Shown here: one piece after another, positions 9,624 to 18,719 of the stretch
How positions within the stretch are numbered: position 1 is the stretch's first letter
How the letters are laid out: the number at the start of each line of letters is the position of its first letter
Origin: Persicaria tinctoria
Lineage: Eukaryota > Streptophyta > Magnoliopsida > Caryophyllales > Polygonaceae
Assembly (NCBI GenBank): GCA_037127255.1
Contig: JBANSL010000003.1
Coordinates: forward strand, 1,242,501 to 1,306,500
DNA: 64,000 nucleotides
Direction: 5' to 3'
Notes under the pieces: model-generated
What the model was told of the DNA's origin: nothing
The model's input: only the letters and a program-made list of their open reading frames with translations
Database searches by the model: none
Translations under genes and position numbers: made by a program

Positions 9624-10072
9624 GTATTAAACTTAAAATATATCTTAATCAAACTAGTAAAATAGTAATTCGAATCCAAGACCGAACTAAAATTTCCTTT
9701 TTCACCAACATAACAAAAAAAAAAAAAAAAGATTTCCCTAACATTAAAAATAAAATAAATAAAGACAACATAAAAAGGATAAATCTATCTATCTATCTAT
9801 CCTAAATTAATCAAAATCCCCGCCCTCCACCTCTATATAAACCCTATAGCTTTGATCCCAATTCGACAAACAAATCCATAGCTTTTCAATCCAATGGCTC
9901 CTCGGATCATCCCAGAGCACGGCTTCCATCCATCGTGCGGCAATTTCGGGGTCAGCGTGGTTCAGAAACGAAGCGAATTGGCCGAACCGGCCACCATTCG
10001 AGTGCAATACGACAAGTGGGTCGACCTGCGTCACAGGGTCTACTCCGCCGAGCTCCCATGGGACGGCGGCGA
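9624..10072. repeat. Right arm of the gene-bearing inverted repeat
   Basis: Reverse-complement match to 1-455, covering upstream DNA, promoter and the first third of the small gene. The two arms are about 9.2 kb apart, or about 1.6 kb apart if the LINEs are removed. The right arm begins within about 40 bp of the old LINE's A-tail. Confidence 0.85.
9834..9841 (+). promoter_or_regulatory. TATA box of the small gene at 9894
   Basis: TATATAAA about 60 bp upstream of the ATG, conserved in the inverted copy (228-235, minus). A third copy at 12864-12871 precedes the paralogue at 12932 with the same spacing (tataTAAACCCTA context). Confidence 0.7.
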
Positions 10073-10295
10073 GGTCTCAGCCGCCGACATCCAGCGGCTG
10101 CTGGACTCCGCCAAGGTCCCCGCCTTCGTCCAAGACGTCAGCGCCATCGGCATGATCCTCCGGTGCGTCAACGGAACCCTAGCGGACATCAAGGACGGCG
10201 TGCGAGGGCTGCCCTCGATCTCCGTCAAGATCGAGTCCGATAAAGATACAATCGAGTTCGACGATTTCGAATCCGACGATGAAGATATGAACTAG
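9894..10295 (+). CDS. Small unknown protein with acidic tail (family member 1)
   Basis: 133 codons, single exon, much richer in GC than its surroundings. The product starts MAPRIIPEHGFHPSCGNF and ends in a very acidic tail (FDDFESDDEDMN). Between lie a YDKWVDLRHRVYSAELPWDG segment and a DIQRLLDSAKVPAFV segment. No signal peptide, membrane helix or known catalytic motif is visible. Two relatives are in the window: a near-identical inverted copy at 1-177 and a more distant paralogue at 12932-13327 sharing SCG-x-F, a V-x-YD motif, RLL-SA-VPA and the acidic tail. Conservation of promoter spacing and reading frame in diverged copies argues for a real gene. Function unknown. Confidence 0.8.
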   Translation: MAPRIIPEHGFHPSCGNFGVSVVQKRSELAEPATIRVQYDKWVDLRHRVYSAELPWDGGEVSAADIQRLLDSAKVPAFVQDVSAIGMILRCVNGTLADIKDGVRGLPSISVKIESDKDTIEFDDFESDDEDMN

Positions 10296-11002
10296 GGTTT
10301 GGATCGATTCGACTTGGCTAGCTAGTCTATATGTATAATCCATCAGTTTTGTGTTTTGCGGTATTTTAATTGTGTATTTCAAAGCAACATTTTTTTATTG
10401 TAATGGAAAGATATATTCTAGTTAATTTTTTTGTGTATAATATCTCAAAAATATTGTCTCGACTTAGTCAGGAAAAAGTGCATACATCTCGACCCTCAGA
10501 CTCGCTCGGAGCGAAATAGATATAATGGGAATGTCGTTGTTGTTTGCATAATATATATCTACTCCGATTTTTATTAATTTCACGGTTTATATTTGTTGCT
10601 CACCCTTGTAACAAGAAATCTATATGACTCCGATATTTTAGGTTTATATATGCACTTATTAAAAAACATAAGATATCTTTGTTTTACTTTTATTGGTTAA
10701 AATGCCTAGGAGTATTTATTTCATGTAAAAATAATAATTGTAGATAAAACATCGAGTTTTTATGATACAAGTTTACTACTTTAAAACAGCAACTATGTTA
10801 CGAGATAGAAGGAGTATATATATATTGTTTAATTATCAAACTTATGTCTGTAGTTTAAGCTTGGATAACCTTAATTGGAAGCGAAAGTCATAAAAGAAAA
10901 TGTATGAACCTTAAATTATTTTTAATCGATGAATCTAACAGAACAAAGTACATATAAAAATGTAATATAAATTTATTTAGATTATACAGTATATATTTTC
11001 TA
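10296..11002. other. 3' flank and AT-rich spacer
   Basis: Likely 3' UTR of the gene at 9894 for the first 100-150 bp, then AT-rich DNA with no coding frame. The sequence cgagatagaaggagta near 10800 resembles a worn end of a CTCCCTCCGTC-type MITE, but no partner end was found. Confidence 0.4.
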
Positions 11003-11401
11003 ACTATGGGTTCGTATGAGAAGAGGTTAATAAATCGACTAAAATTATAAACAGGGTAAAAATTTATAAACTGTTGGTAAAAGTAGTTAAAAATTTATTA
11101 AAAATATAAACTCCGTATGGGGCGAAAAACAGTTTATTTGTAAAAAGTGGAGTTTATTTGGTTTTTATGAGGGGTATTGTGGTACTTTCAAATCGAATAA
11201 GATAAAAGAGAAGGGGTAAAATAGTAATTATGGAATATAAACCTCAAAATAAGCTTCAATCTGCAGCTTATTTATAAACCCTTTTTTTAACTGACTAAAT
11301 CTTATTTGTTGTTCTCATACACCGTTTAAACCCGTTTATTTTTTTAACAGTTAAAATTTTTACACTTTTAACTTGTTTATATTTTTACCATACACACCCT
11401 A
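11003..11401. mobile_element. Possible fold-back MITE
   Basis: The left part (tatgggttcgtatgagaa and following) and the reverse complement of the right part (atagggtgtgtatggtaaa and following) are imperfectly similar over roughly 100 bp, including repeated ATAAAC and GTAAAAAT blocks. This suggests a fold-back or hAT-type MITE. I could not identify a target duplication, so the limits are approximate. Confidence 0.35.
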
Positions 11402-11640
11402 TACCTTGGGGCGGATCTTGTTTCTATAATTTTTTAAAAAAATTATATGGTTAGATACTTAGATTAATTAAGCAAGGAGAATCCTACAAAAAAAAAAGAA
11501 AAAAAAAGATTTGGAGAGAGTAATAGTCCAACCATTAGTTTCTTAATCCCTTTAAGCATATTTTAATTTAAATTATATATATAGTGTTTTTATATTTTCT
11601 AGTAGCTTTCAAAATAAGTCATAACATATACGTTTGAAAT

Positions 11641-12245
11641 GGATAATGATATCTTCACTGCTAATTTTTACTATTTCTACCGCTAATCACCGCATAGATA
11701 TGCGGTGGGTTTAATGACAGTCAACGATCCCACCGCATAGGTATACGGTGGGTCACCGCAATACTATACGGTGGGTCAACGTACACATGCCAAAAACCAT
11801 CGCCATAACGGTTCAAAACCGTCGCAATAACTCACCGCATAGGTATGCGGTGGTTTTGAACCGTCGCTATACAGTCCAAAACCGTCGCCATAACAGTCTA
11901 AAACCGTCGCCATAACCCACCGCATAGGTATGCAGTGGGTTATAGCGACGGTTTTGAATAACTTCTACAACCCTTTACAATTGCCAAAAACCCAACACAT
12001 GTATAACATGCGGTGGGTTCGTATACGGTCAACGGACCCACCGCATGTATATACGGTGGGTCTGGAAAAAAGTGGATTAAGACCATAACCCACCGCATAG
12101 GTATGCGGTGGGTTCGTATACGGTTAACGGACCCACCGCATGTATATACGGTGGGTCTGGAAAAAAGTGGATTAAGACCACCGCATACCTATGCGGTGAT
12201 TAGCGGTGGAAATAGTAAAAATTAGCTTTGGAGATATCGTTTCCG
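11641..12245. mobile_element. Mutator-type MITE, 605 bp, rich in hairpins
   Basis: Terminal inverted repeats of about 60 bp begin GGATAATGATATC on the left and GGAAACGATATC (reverse complement) on the right. The element is flanked by a 9-bp direct repeat, gtttgaaat (11632-11640 and 12246-12254). Copy B of the surrounding direct repeat holds the unoccupied site (gtctgaaat, about 12451-12459), which proves the insertion and its limits. A 9-bp duplication with long terminal repeats is the Mutator hallmark. The interior has no coding capacity. It consists of many ACCCACCGCAT/ATGCGGTGGGT palindromes plus AAACCGTCGC repeats, and a 95-bp unit is tandemly repeated from 12008. Confidence 0.8.
12008..12180. 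repeat. 95-bp tandem repeat inside the MITE
   Basis: A unit starting atgcggtgggttcgtatacg at 12008 recurs at 12103 with one base change in the portion compared. The second copy is partial (to about 12180). Each unit holds two ACCCACCGCAT-type hairpins. Confidence 0.8.
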
Positions 12246-12364
12246 GTTTGAAATATAGATTAAAAAAGACAAAATAAATATATAAATTGTTTAAAATCAG
12301 ATTTTTATATTTTCAATATACTTCAAATGATCCACCTTTTTTGGAAATATTTCTCTAATTATAA

Positions 12365-12520
12365 TTGTTTAAGCATGTTTTAATTTAAATTATATATATA
12401 GTGTTTTAATATTTTCTAGTAGGTTTCAAAATAAGAGTCATAACATATACGTCTGAAATATAGATTAAAAAAGACAGAAATAAATATATTAATTGTTTAA
12501 AATCAGATTTTTATATTTTC
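12365..12520. repeat. Direct repeat, copy B (empty MITE site)
   Basis: Uninterrupted copy of the sequence that brackets the MITE at 11641-12245. It starts near gtttaagcatgttttaattt and ends near atcagatttttatattttca. Confidence 0.8.
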
Positions 12521-12717
12521 AACCTCTACTGATCTACTCTAGCTAAAAACTTATTAATAGTAATAAAAAATAATTCCATAGATCCATAGATTAATATTGC
12601 CGAAAATAGTTTTTCTTAAATTATGGATATAATAAAATTTCTAAGCTTGTAAAAAATTTGTTATATATGGATATAATAAAATTTCTTTGATCAATCAAAT
12701 CCATCCATATTCCATAA

Positions 12718-12800
12718 ATAAAACACAATCCATCAAAAATACGAAGGAAAAAAAAAACTAATTTTAGCAACATAATCAAACGAATCTATCAATATCATTA
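12718..12800. repeat. Dispersed repeat in the promoter of gene 12932
   Basis: About 82 bp starting aaaacacaatccatcaaaaa and ending aacgaatctatcaatatca recur at 23938-24022, directly behind the first PPR gene. The copies differ mainly in an A-rich stretch in the middle. Confidence 0.85.
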
Positions 12801-12863
12801 TTCATATTAAAATCAAATCAAATTTGATCCACAAGCAACAAATTAATCAATCAAACTAAACCC

Positions 12864-12871
12864 TATATAAA
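12864..12871 (+). promoter_or_regulatory. TATA box of gene 12932
   Basis: TATATAAA, followed by ccctaaccc, about 60 bp before the ATG. The same TATATAAACCCTA context occurs at 9834. Confidence 0.65.
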
Positions 12872-12931
12872 CCCTAACCCTCCTCCATTGATCGATCTCA
12901 AATTAAACCCCCAAATTGCAGACACTAATCA

Positions 12932-13327
12932 ATGGCTTCCATGGAGCCACTCAGCCCGTTCGTCCCCCTCTACGGAAGCGACCGATCCTGCGGCGATTTC
13001 TGCATCCAGCTCAGCAAGAGAGCCTCCCGCGCCCCTCCCAAGATCGAGGTCCGGTACGATCGGACCGTCGACCACCGGCGATCCTTCCATCGCAAGTGGA
13101 TGCGGTGGTACGGCAACAAGCCCACCGTGGTCGACCTCAGGCGCCTCCTGGAATCCGCCCAAGTCCCCGCCTACATCCACCAATTCGACGCTCTTTACTT
13201 GATCGTCGACGCCGTCGATGTGATCTTGAAGGAGTGCGAGTCTCACCGGGAGCCTCTCCCCTCCCTGTTGGTCTGCATCTCGTCCGTACAGCGCACCGCC
13301 TCCGACGAAGACGACGATGAAGATTGA
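12932..13327 (+). CDS. Small unknown protein with acidic tail (family member 2)
   Basis: 131 codons, single exon, GC-rich against an AT-rich background. The product starts MASMEPLSPFVPLYGSDRSC and ends in an acidic tail (ASDEDDDED). It aligns along its whole length with the protein at 9894: SCGDF versus SCGNF, IEVRYDRTVD versus IRVQYDKWVD, LRRLLESAQVPAY versus IQRLLDSAKVPAF, and LPSLLVCISS versus LPSISVKIES. The TATA box and leader spacing are also shared. The divergence is much greater than between the inverted pair, so this is an older duplicate still under coding constraint. No known domain recognised. Two other long frames overlap it, but they show no conservation with the paralogue. Confidence 0.82.
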   Translation: MASMEPLSPFVPLYGSDRSCGDFCIQLSKRASRAPPKIEVRYDRTVDHRRSFHRKWMRWYGNKPTVVDLRRLLESAQVPAYIHQFDALYLIVDAVDVILKECESHREPLPSLLVCISSVQRTASDEDDDED

Positions 13328-13930
13328 AGAGTTTTGATCGCTTATGGTTTCTTATCCCAATTAATTAAGTATAGTACAATTTAGGTTTCTTTTCTGCAAG
13401 AAATTGATTTGTTTTTTTTTTGTATCATTGTTATTGGTGGATATTAATTTGGAGTTCTTAATTTTACTCTTGAGTTCACTCAATGAATTCAAAAGACATT
13501 GTGAAAAATTAGAGTTGAAAAATCATATTAATGGTTATGGTGTGGTGTGATTGAGTTGGATATATTATCATTTATTATCATAATCATTTATATATTTTTG
13601 CTGGAATCTCTATCTAACAATTTGATGTCCCATGGAATTATTTTAAAAATCCAAGTTAATGTTATTTTTTTTTAAAAAAATTATATGAATGTTATAATTC
13701 ATGAGACATCATAGTTCTCTTAGTGCGTTGTCCCTTTGGCGTTCGTTTCGTTTCTCTTCTGGCTTGTGTTTTACAATGTAGGATTACTTGTACGATTTTG
13801 TCTTTTATGTCATTTGCTTCTATCATTTGCTTCTGTAATTTACTTCAAATTGTACATAATGACTAGTCTATCTACCGGCTTGTCCGGTCTCTCGGTTTGT
13901 CTAGAAAACCAAATTCTTATCTTGCTTAAA
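13328..13930. other. 3' flank and spacer with a possible LINE/SINE tail
   Basis: AT-rich to about 13700. From about 13725 to 13936 the sequence is pyrimidine-rich and less AT-rich, ending in an A-run (13927-13935). This looks like the 3' UTR of a 5'-truncated retroposon. No target duplication was found and no coding frame is convincing. Confidence 0.35.
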
Positions 13931-13954
13931 AAAAAATTGAAAACACAAGGGTCA

Positions 13955-13998
13955 TTTTTTTTGGTCGAAAGTTTGGGAGTTAAAACTCTCTACTATTG
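13955..13998 (-). mobile_element. Short LINE 3'-end fragment
   Basis: A T-run followed by ggtcgaaagtttgggagtta resembles the minus-strand 3' end of LINE-B at 14512-14560 (T-run, then ggtgaggcaagtcgggagaa). Probably a dead 3' end of a related LINE. Confidence 0.35.
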
Positions 13999-14489
13999 AC
14001 GAAATTAATTGCGACGCGTCGTCCTCAGCGGAGAGGGGATGTGGGATTGGCATGATCGCCAGAGATTATAATGGTGATATGAGTTGGGCGGCTGGTAGAA
14101 GTATACAAAGGGGAACCAATCCATTGTCGGCCGAGCTTGAGGCAATGATATGGGGGCTGGAATCAGCCAGAGATAGAGGGGTGAGATCGGTGATAGTGGA
14201 GTCGGATTGCCAGCAAGCTATTGGACAGCTGCAAAGAAGAACACCGACTAGAGGTACCCTTGGGAGACTGTTGCACAAAGCGGAACGTCTGGCACGAGAC
14301 TTCCTGAAGTGTGAGTGGCTTCATGTGGGAAGGTTAGGAAATCAAGCTGCACATTGGTTTGCCCAGACTAGACCTGTTTCACCTATTTACTTTCATTCCG
14401 TTTCTGATTTACCAAATGAACTACAAAACATTGTGTTATCTGATGTAGAGTTATTGGAATAAAATGGGGGCTATTGATCAAAAAAAAAA
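13999..14489 (+). pseudogene. 5'-truncated LINE: RNase H domain and A-tail
   Basis: One open frame from about 13999 to 14461 encodes only the LINE-type RNase H: INCDASSSS, then AELEAMIWGLESAR, VIVESDCQQAI and GRLGNQAAHWFAQ. It is followed by GGGGCTATTGATC and an A-run (14480-14489), the 3' end of the element. The N-terminal ORF2 domains are missing, so this is a 5'-truncated insertion, common for LINEs. The frame itself is undamaged. LINE-B inserted a few bases behind its tail. Confidence 0.8.
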
Positions 14490-14497
14490 TTAATCGA

Positions 14498-14511
14498 GGG
14501 GCTAAGACTTG
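14498..14511. repeat. LINE-B target-site duplication, copy 1
   Basis: ggggctaagacttg, exactly repeated at 20652-20665. Three further T's may extend it, but these merge with the LINE's T-run. Confidence 0.85.
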
Positions 14512-14574
14512 TTTTTTTTTTTTGGTGAGGCAAGTCGGGAGAAACTCCCTAAAATAAAACCAACAGAGTAAAAA

Positions 14575-17500
14575 TTACACAAGTCTCGCCATTGAAGACC
14601 CTAGTCCATCACCCAATAGCAAGTGCTTGGCGCAATCAGGGGGCTCCAACAGCTCGAAATAACCGAAATTTAAAGCAAAAGCGAATGAAACAAGGCTATC
14701 GACGACAGCATTAGCCTCTCGGTACACATGACGTAATTGGACGAGCCAATTTCTACTAAGGAAGCCATGGTAAGCATCTACCAGGCTGAATAGTGGGTGG
14801 GTCTGTTTGATTCTCTTGGACAACAGGTTCACCACCACCGCTGAATTTGTTTCCACATCCACTTTCTTGAAACCAAGACTCCATGCCATCTCCAAACCTG
14901 TCAACACGGCCCAACACTCCGACATTGGGACTGAGCATGAGCCTAAGTTTTGGGCGAAGCCTTTCACCCATCCAGCATTCGAGTCCCTGATGACTCCTCC
15001 AGCCGCCGCACTTCCGTCAAGACGACGACCCCCGTCATTATTAACTTTCACCCAATCCTATAGGGGCTTTTCCCAACTGATTTCACGCACCACCTTCTTC
15101 CTTGGCTCCTTTATGTGCATCCTCTTGGTCATCGACATCTTGTAGTCTCGGACCTCCCCAGTGCAAGAGCCCGCCGTAATTGGTTTCACAGCATCCTTCC
15201 TGAACACCACTTCGTTCCGCCTCTTCCATAGCTTCCAGTTAGTGACAGCGAACAGCGCACTCCAGTTGTCTTCATCATCGGAGCACCTGGCGCCCAGTAA
15301 ATTGGCTCTCAACCACGCAACCTGCTCCCGTCTCTCGGCCCCCGCAACCTGAAACCAAAGCGCCTTAGCAGTACCGCAGTCCCTAAACAAATGTTCTAGT
15401 GTTTCATCACATGAATTACAAATAGGGCAGTTAGGGGACGTACCGAATCCTCTTCGAACCCGTTCTGTGTTGGTAAGGACTCCTCCTTTACTCATAAGCC
15501 AGACAAAGGCCCGGATTCTCTCGTTAACCTCTAGCCTCCAGATCTTCTTGTAGAAACACCTATCATTATCCTTCCAATCGTGCCAATTCCAAAGTGCCAT
15601 GTACCCCGAATGCACCGAGTAATCCCCATCCATGGTAAATTTCCATGAAGGTAAATCCTCCCCATCACTAATCGCAGTGGCGGCTAGGGACATCAAGGTT
15701 CCGGCTGGGAGATGGTTCTCGAACTCTTCCCATCGCCACCCCCTCCCAGGATCCCACGCCTCCGCTATTGGCATGCTCTGTCTAGGCCCAACCTCCCCTT
15801 CTTTCAGATTGCTAAGCGGCTCACTTATGAGCCAGGTGTCTTCCCAAAAATCCACACTCTCGCCATTACGGATGTTCCACTTCAAACCAGGATTCACAAT
15901 CACGCTCATGCTCTTACGGATACCCCTCCAGACATGGGAGACTCTCGAAGACTTGCCAAGAGTCGTGCCAACATATTTTCCGGTTAGAACTTCTCTCCAC
16001 AAGCCATCGTTCCCCATAATAAAACTCCACCCAAGCTTGGCTATAAGGGCTAAATTAAGCTCCTCCATAGCTTTTATACCCAAACCGCCAACGTCCTTCG
16101 GTTTGATGACCTCCTCCCAGGCAACCTTGTGAACCTTCCTCTTGGCTTCCGTCGAACCCCACAAAAATTTCCTGCAGATCCGGTCAATCTTATTACACGT
16201 ACCAGTCGGCAGACTTAACACTCCCATATAGTAAACCGGGATTGAGGTTAGCACTGAATTTGTGAGTGTAACCCGCCCGGCGAAACTCAGCAAATCAGTC
16301 TTCCAACCCGCAAGTTTAGCCGAGAATTTCTCGATAATGAAATCGAAATCAGCGTTCTTGATCCTTCTATGCAACAGCGGAATCCCCAGGTACATCCCCA
16401 GATTAGTAGTGACATCAATCCCACTCTTCACCTTGATTCTATTCTTTAAATCACCATTGATATTACCTATCAAAAAGATCTTAGACTTCTCAAGACTAAC
16501 AGTTTGGCCTGAGGCGGCACAAAAGCTCTCGAGAAGTCCCCTGATCACACCAATTTGGTCAACAGAAGCTTCGGCGAATAATAAGATATCATCTGCGAAA
16601 AACAGATGCGAGAGCGGTGGTGCCTTCCTAGCGATCTTGATTGGCTTCCAGTTACCATCTTCGACGACCTGATTGATCAAATGTGTGAGCCTCTCCAAAC
16701 ATAAAACAAATAAATAGGGGGAGATGGGGTCCCCTTGGCGTATACCCCTCGACGGTATAAACTGCGTGGACACCTCCCCCATTCCATAAAACATTCATCC
16801 GGGGTCCTCTAACGCAGCACATAATCCAATGGATCCAGCAGGCCAGGAATCTCGCCCAATTGAGGGTATCCTCAATGAACTCCCAACTCAATCGATCATA
16901 AGCCTTTTCAAGGTCAAGCTTCATACACATCCAACCTTTCCTCCCTTTCTTGTTTCTCATCGTGTGGATGACTTCTTGAGCAATCACAATATTATCATTA
17001 ATGAATCTGCCTTGGATAAAGCTTCCCTGCATCGGGCTCACAAGTTTGCACATGAGCGGCTGCAACCGATTAGTCATGATTTTAGTTATGGCTTTATAAC
17101 CAACATTGCACAGACTTATCCCCCTAAACTGCGAGATCCTCTCCGGTTTCCCAACTTTCGGAAGCAAAGTAATGAGAGTATCGTTGAGACCTTCCGGTAT
17201 AGTACCTGTTCTAAAGAACTCTTTGATGAGATCGATCACAGCAGGCCCGACCACTCCCCAACATTGATGGTAAAACACCGGCTAGAACCCATCAATTCCC
17301 GGTGCCTTATAAGCCCCCATTGATTTGAACGCTTTCCACACCTCTTCATCAGTGCTCTGTTTGCTCGCCTCCAACCATTCATCCATCTCAATGTGCGGGA
17401 AATCAGCCCTTTCCAGCTTGTTTTTACCCAATTGATGTTCTTCGGTGTAAAGCTTAGAGAAATACTCAACCGTCACTCTCTCCAGCTCCGGTTTATCCTC

Positions 17501-18653
17501 GACCCAATTGTCTCTACTATCAAACAGGCCCTCAACACGATTATGTTTCCTCCTCACCACCGTGGTAGTGTGGAAGAATTTAGAATTTCGATCTGTCACC
17601 CAAAGCAAGCCAATTCTCTCTAGACTTCTGCATCCAAAGAATCTCCTCCTGCTCAAAAACCAGGTCCAGATCCTCCTTTATTCTCCTCTCCTGATTTTCC
17701 GCAACTTCATTCGACACCGATTGTTGCTGTTTTTGAATCTCCCCAAGCGCCTCCAGCAACAGTTTTTTTCTTTCGAAAATATTCCCGAAGACTTTTCTAT
17801 TCCATTTTATCAGCTCTCTACTCAGGGCATGCAACGCCAAATTCAGGGGGCACTCCTTCTGCCATTTCGAATCAATGAATATAGAAAAATCCGGATGAGT
17901 TAACCAGGCCGCTTCGAATCGAAACGGGCTACGCTTTGTGTCCTTGATGACCTTAGGCTCCAGTTCGAGTAATAACGGACAATGGTCCAACGAGTATCTC
18001 GGAAGGTGTCAGACCCTAGCTTCCGGCCATGAAAAACGACCCGACACATTGGTGAGAATTCTATCCAGTCTCTTATACACTAGTCTATCACCAAGGATCT
18101 TCTTTTGCCAGGTGAAACCCTGACCCGTATAACCCAAATCCAAAAGATTAAGTTTGCTGATCAGATCTCTGAAAACACGAGAATCTCTATGCAGCTTACC
18201 AGTGCCTCCTTGAGTTTCCTCCTGATTCACGATGCAATTGAAGTCACCCCCAACAAGGATATCTCCAACAACGCCATTAAGGGCCACCTCCAGCTCTTCC
18301 CAAAACACCGTACGACGGGAGACTGAGGGGGGGCCATACACTGCAAACAAATTCTTCTTTCCTTTGCCGATCAACCAAGAAGCATGAATAAAACCCGGAC
18401 TAATCTGCTCAATCTTCAGGTTACACTCCTTCTCATTCCAAAGGATCCAGATCCCACCCGCAAAGCCATCAGCTTCCATGCGGACGAATTTATCGAAATT
18501 AAGCTTCTTGCAAACTTTATCAGCTTTGTCGCCGAATATCCTAGTTTCGAATAAGGCCAGAATATTAACCGAACAGTGCTTGCAGATGTACCGAATAGCT
18601 CGTAAGAAGGATTTTTTTCCTGCACCAAAACAATTCCAAAAGACTAAATTCAT
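14575..18653 (-). pseudogene. LINE-B ORF2 (endonuclease, RT, RNase H), inactivated
   Basis: Begins MNLVFWNCFGAGKK at 18653. Domains in order: endonuclease (18653 to about 17960), reverse transcriptase (about 17330-16450, with APGIDG, GISLCNVGYKAI, KLDLEKAYDRLSW, RGIRQGDPISPYLF and FFADDILLF), zinc-binding RVT (about 15500-15390) and RNase H (15045-14600, with VNNDGG...VETNSA...REANAV). Visible lesions are in-frame stops at 18009-18011, 17282-17284 and 15058-15060, and frameshifts near 17590 and 16790. At least two of the stops are TAG where a relative would be expected to have CAG, which fits C-to-T decay. The element can no longer make its own enzyme. Confidence 0.87.
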
Positions 18654-18719
18654 CGAAATTAAGATAAATAAGGAAAACAACACTCAAATAGGACAAACAC
18701 AGCTCTGAGAATCAAACAA

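Larger units (their letters stand above)
11548..12330. repeat. Direct repeat, copy A, interrupted by a MITE
   Basis: The sequence around 11555-11640 continues at 12246-12330 once the MITE at 11641-12245 is removed. The joined sequence matches copy B at about 12365-12520. Confidence 0.8.

Noticed and set aside
9807..10034. Minus-strand frame over the small gene and its promoter
   Set aside because: It is a shadow frame produced by the GC-rich coding region opposite; the plus-strand frame is the one conserved in the paralogue.
11641..12245. CRISPR-like array of short palindromic repeats
   Set aside because: Repeats are irregularly spaced palindromes inside a transposon with terminal inverted repeats and a 9-bp target duplication, in a plant nuclear genome.
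13736..13999. 87-codon plus-strand frame
   Set aside because: Phe/Leu-rich product of a pyrimidine-rich stretch ending in an A-run; looks like a retroposon 3' tail, not a gene.
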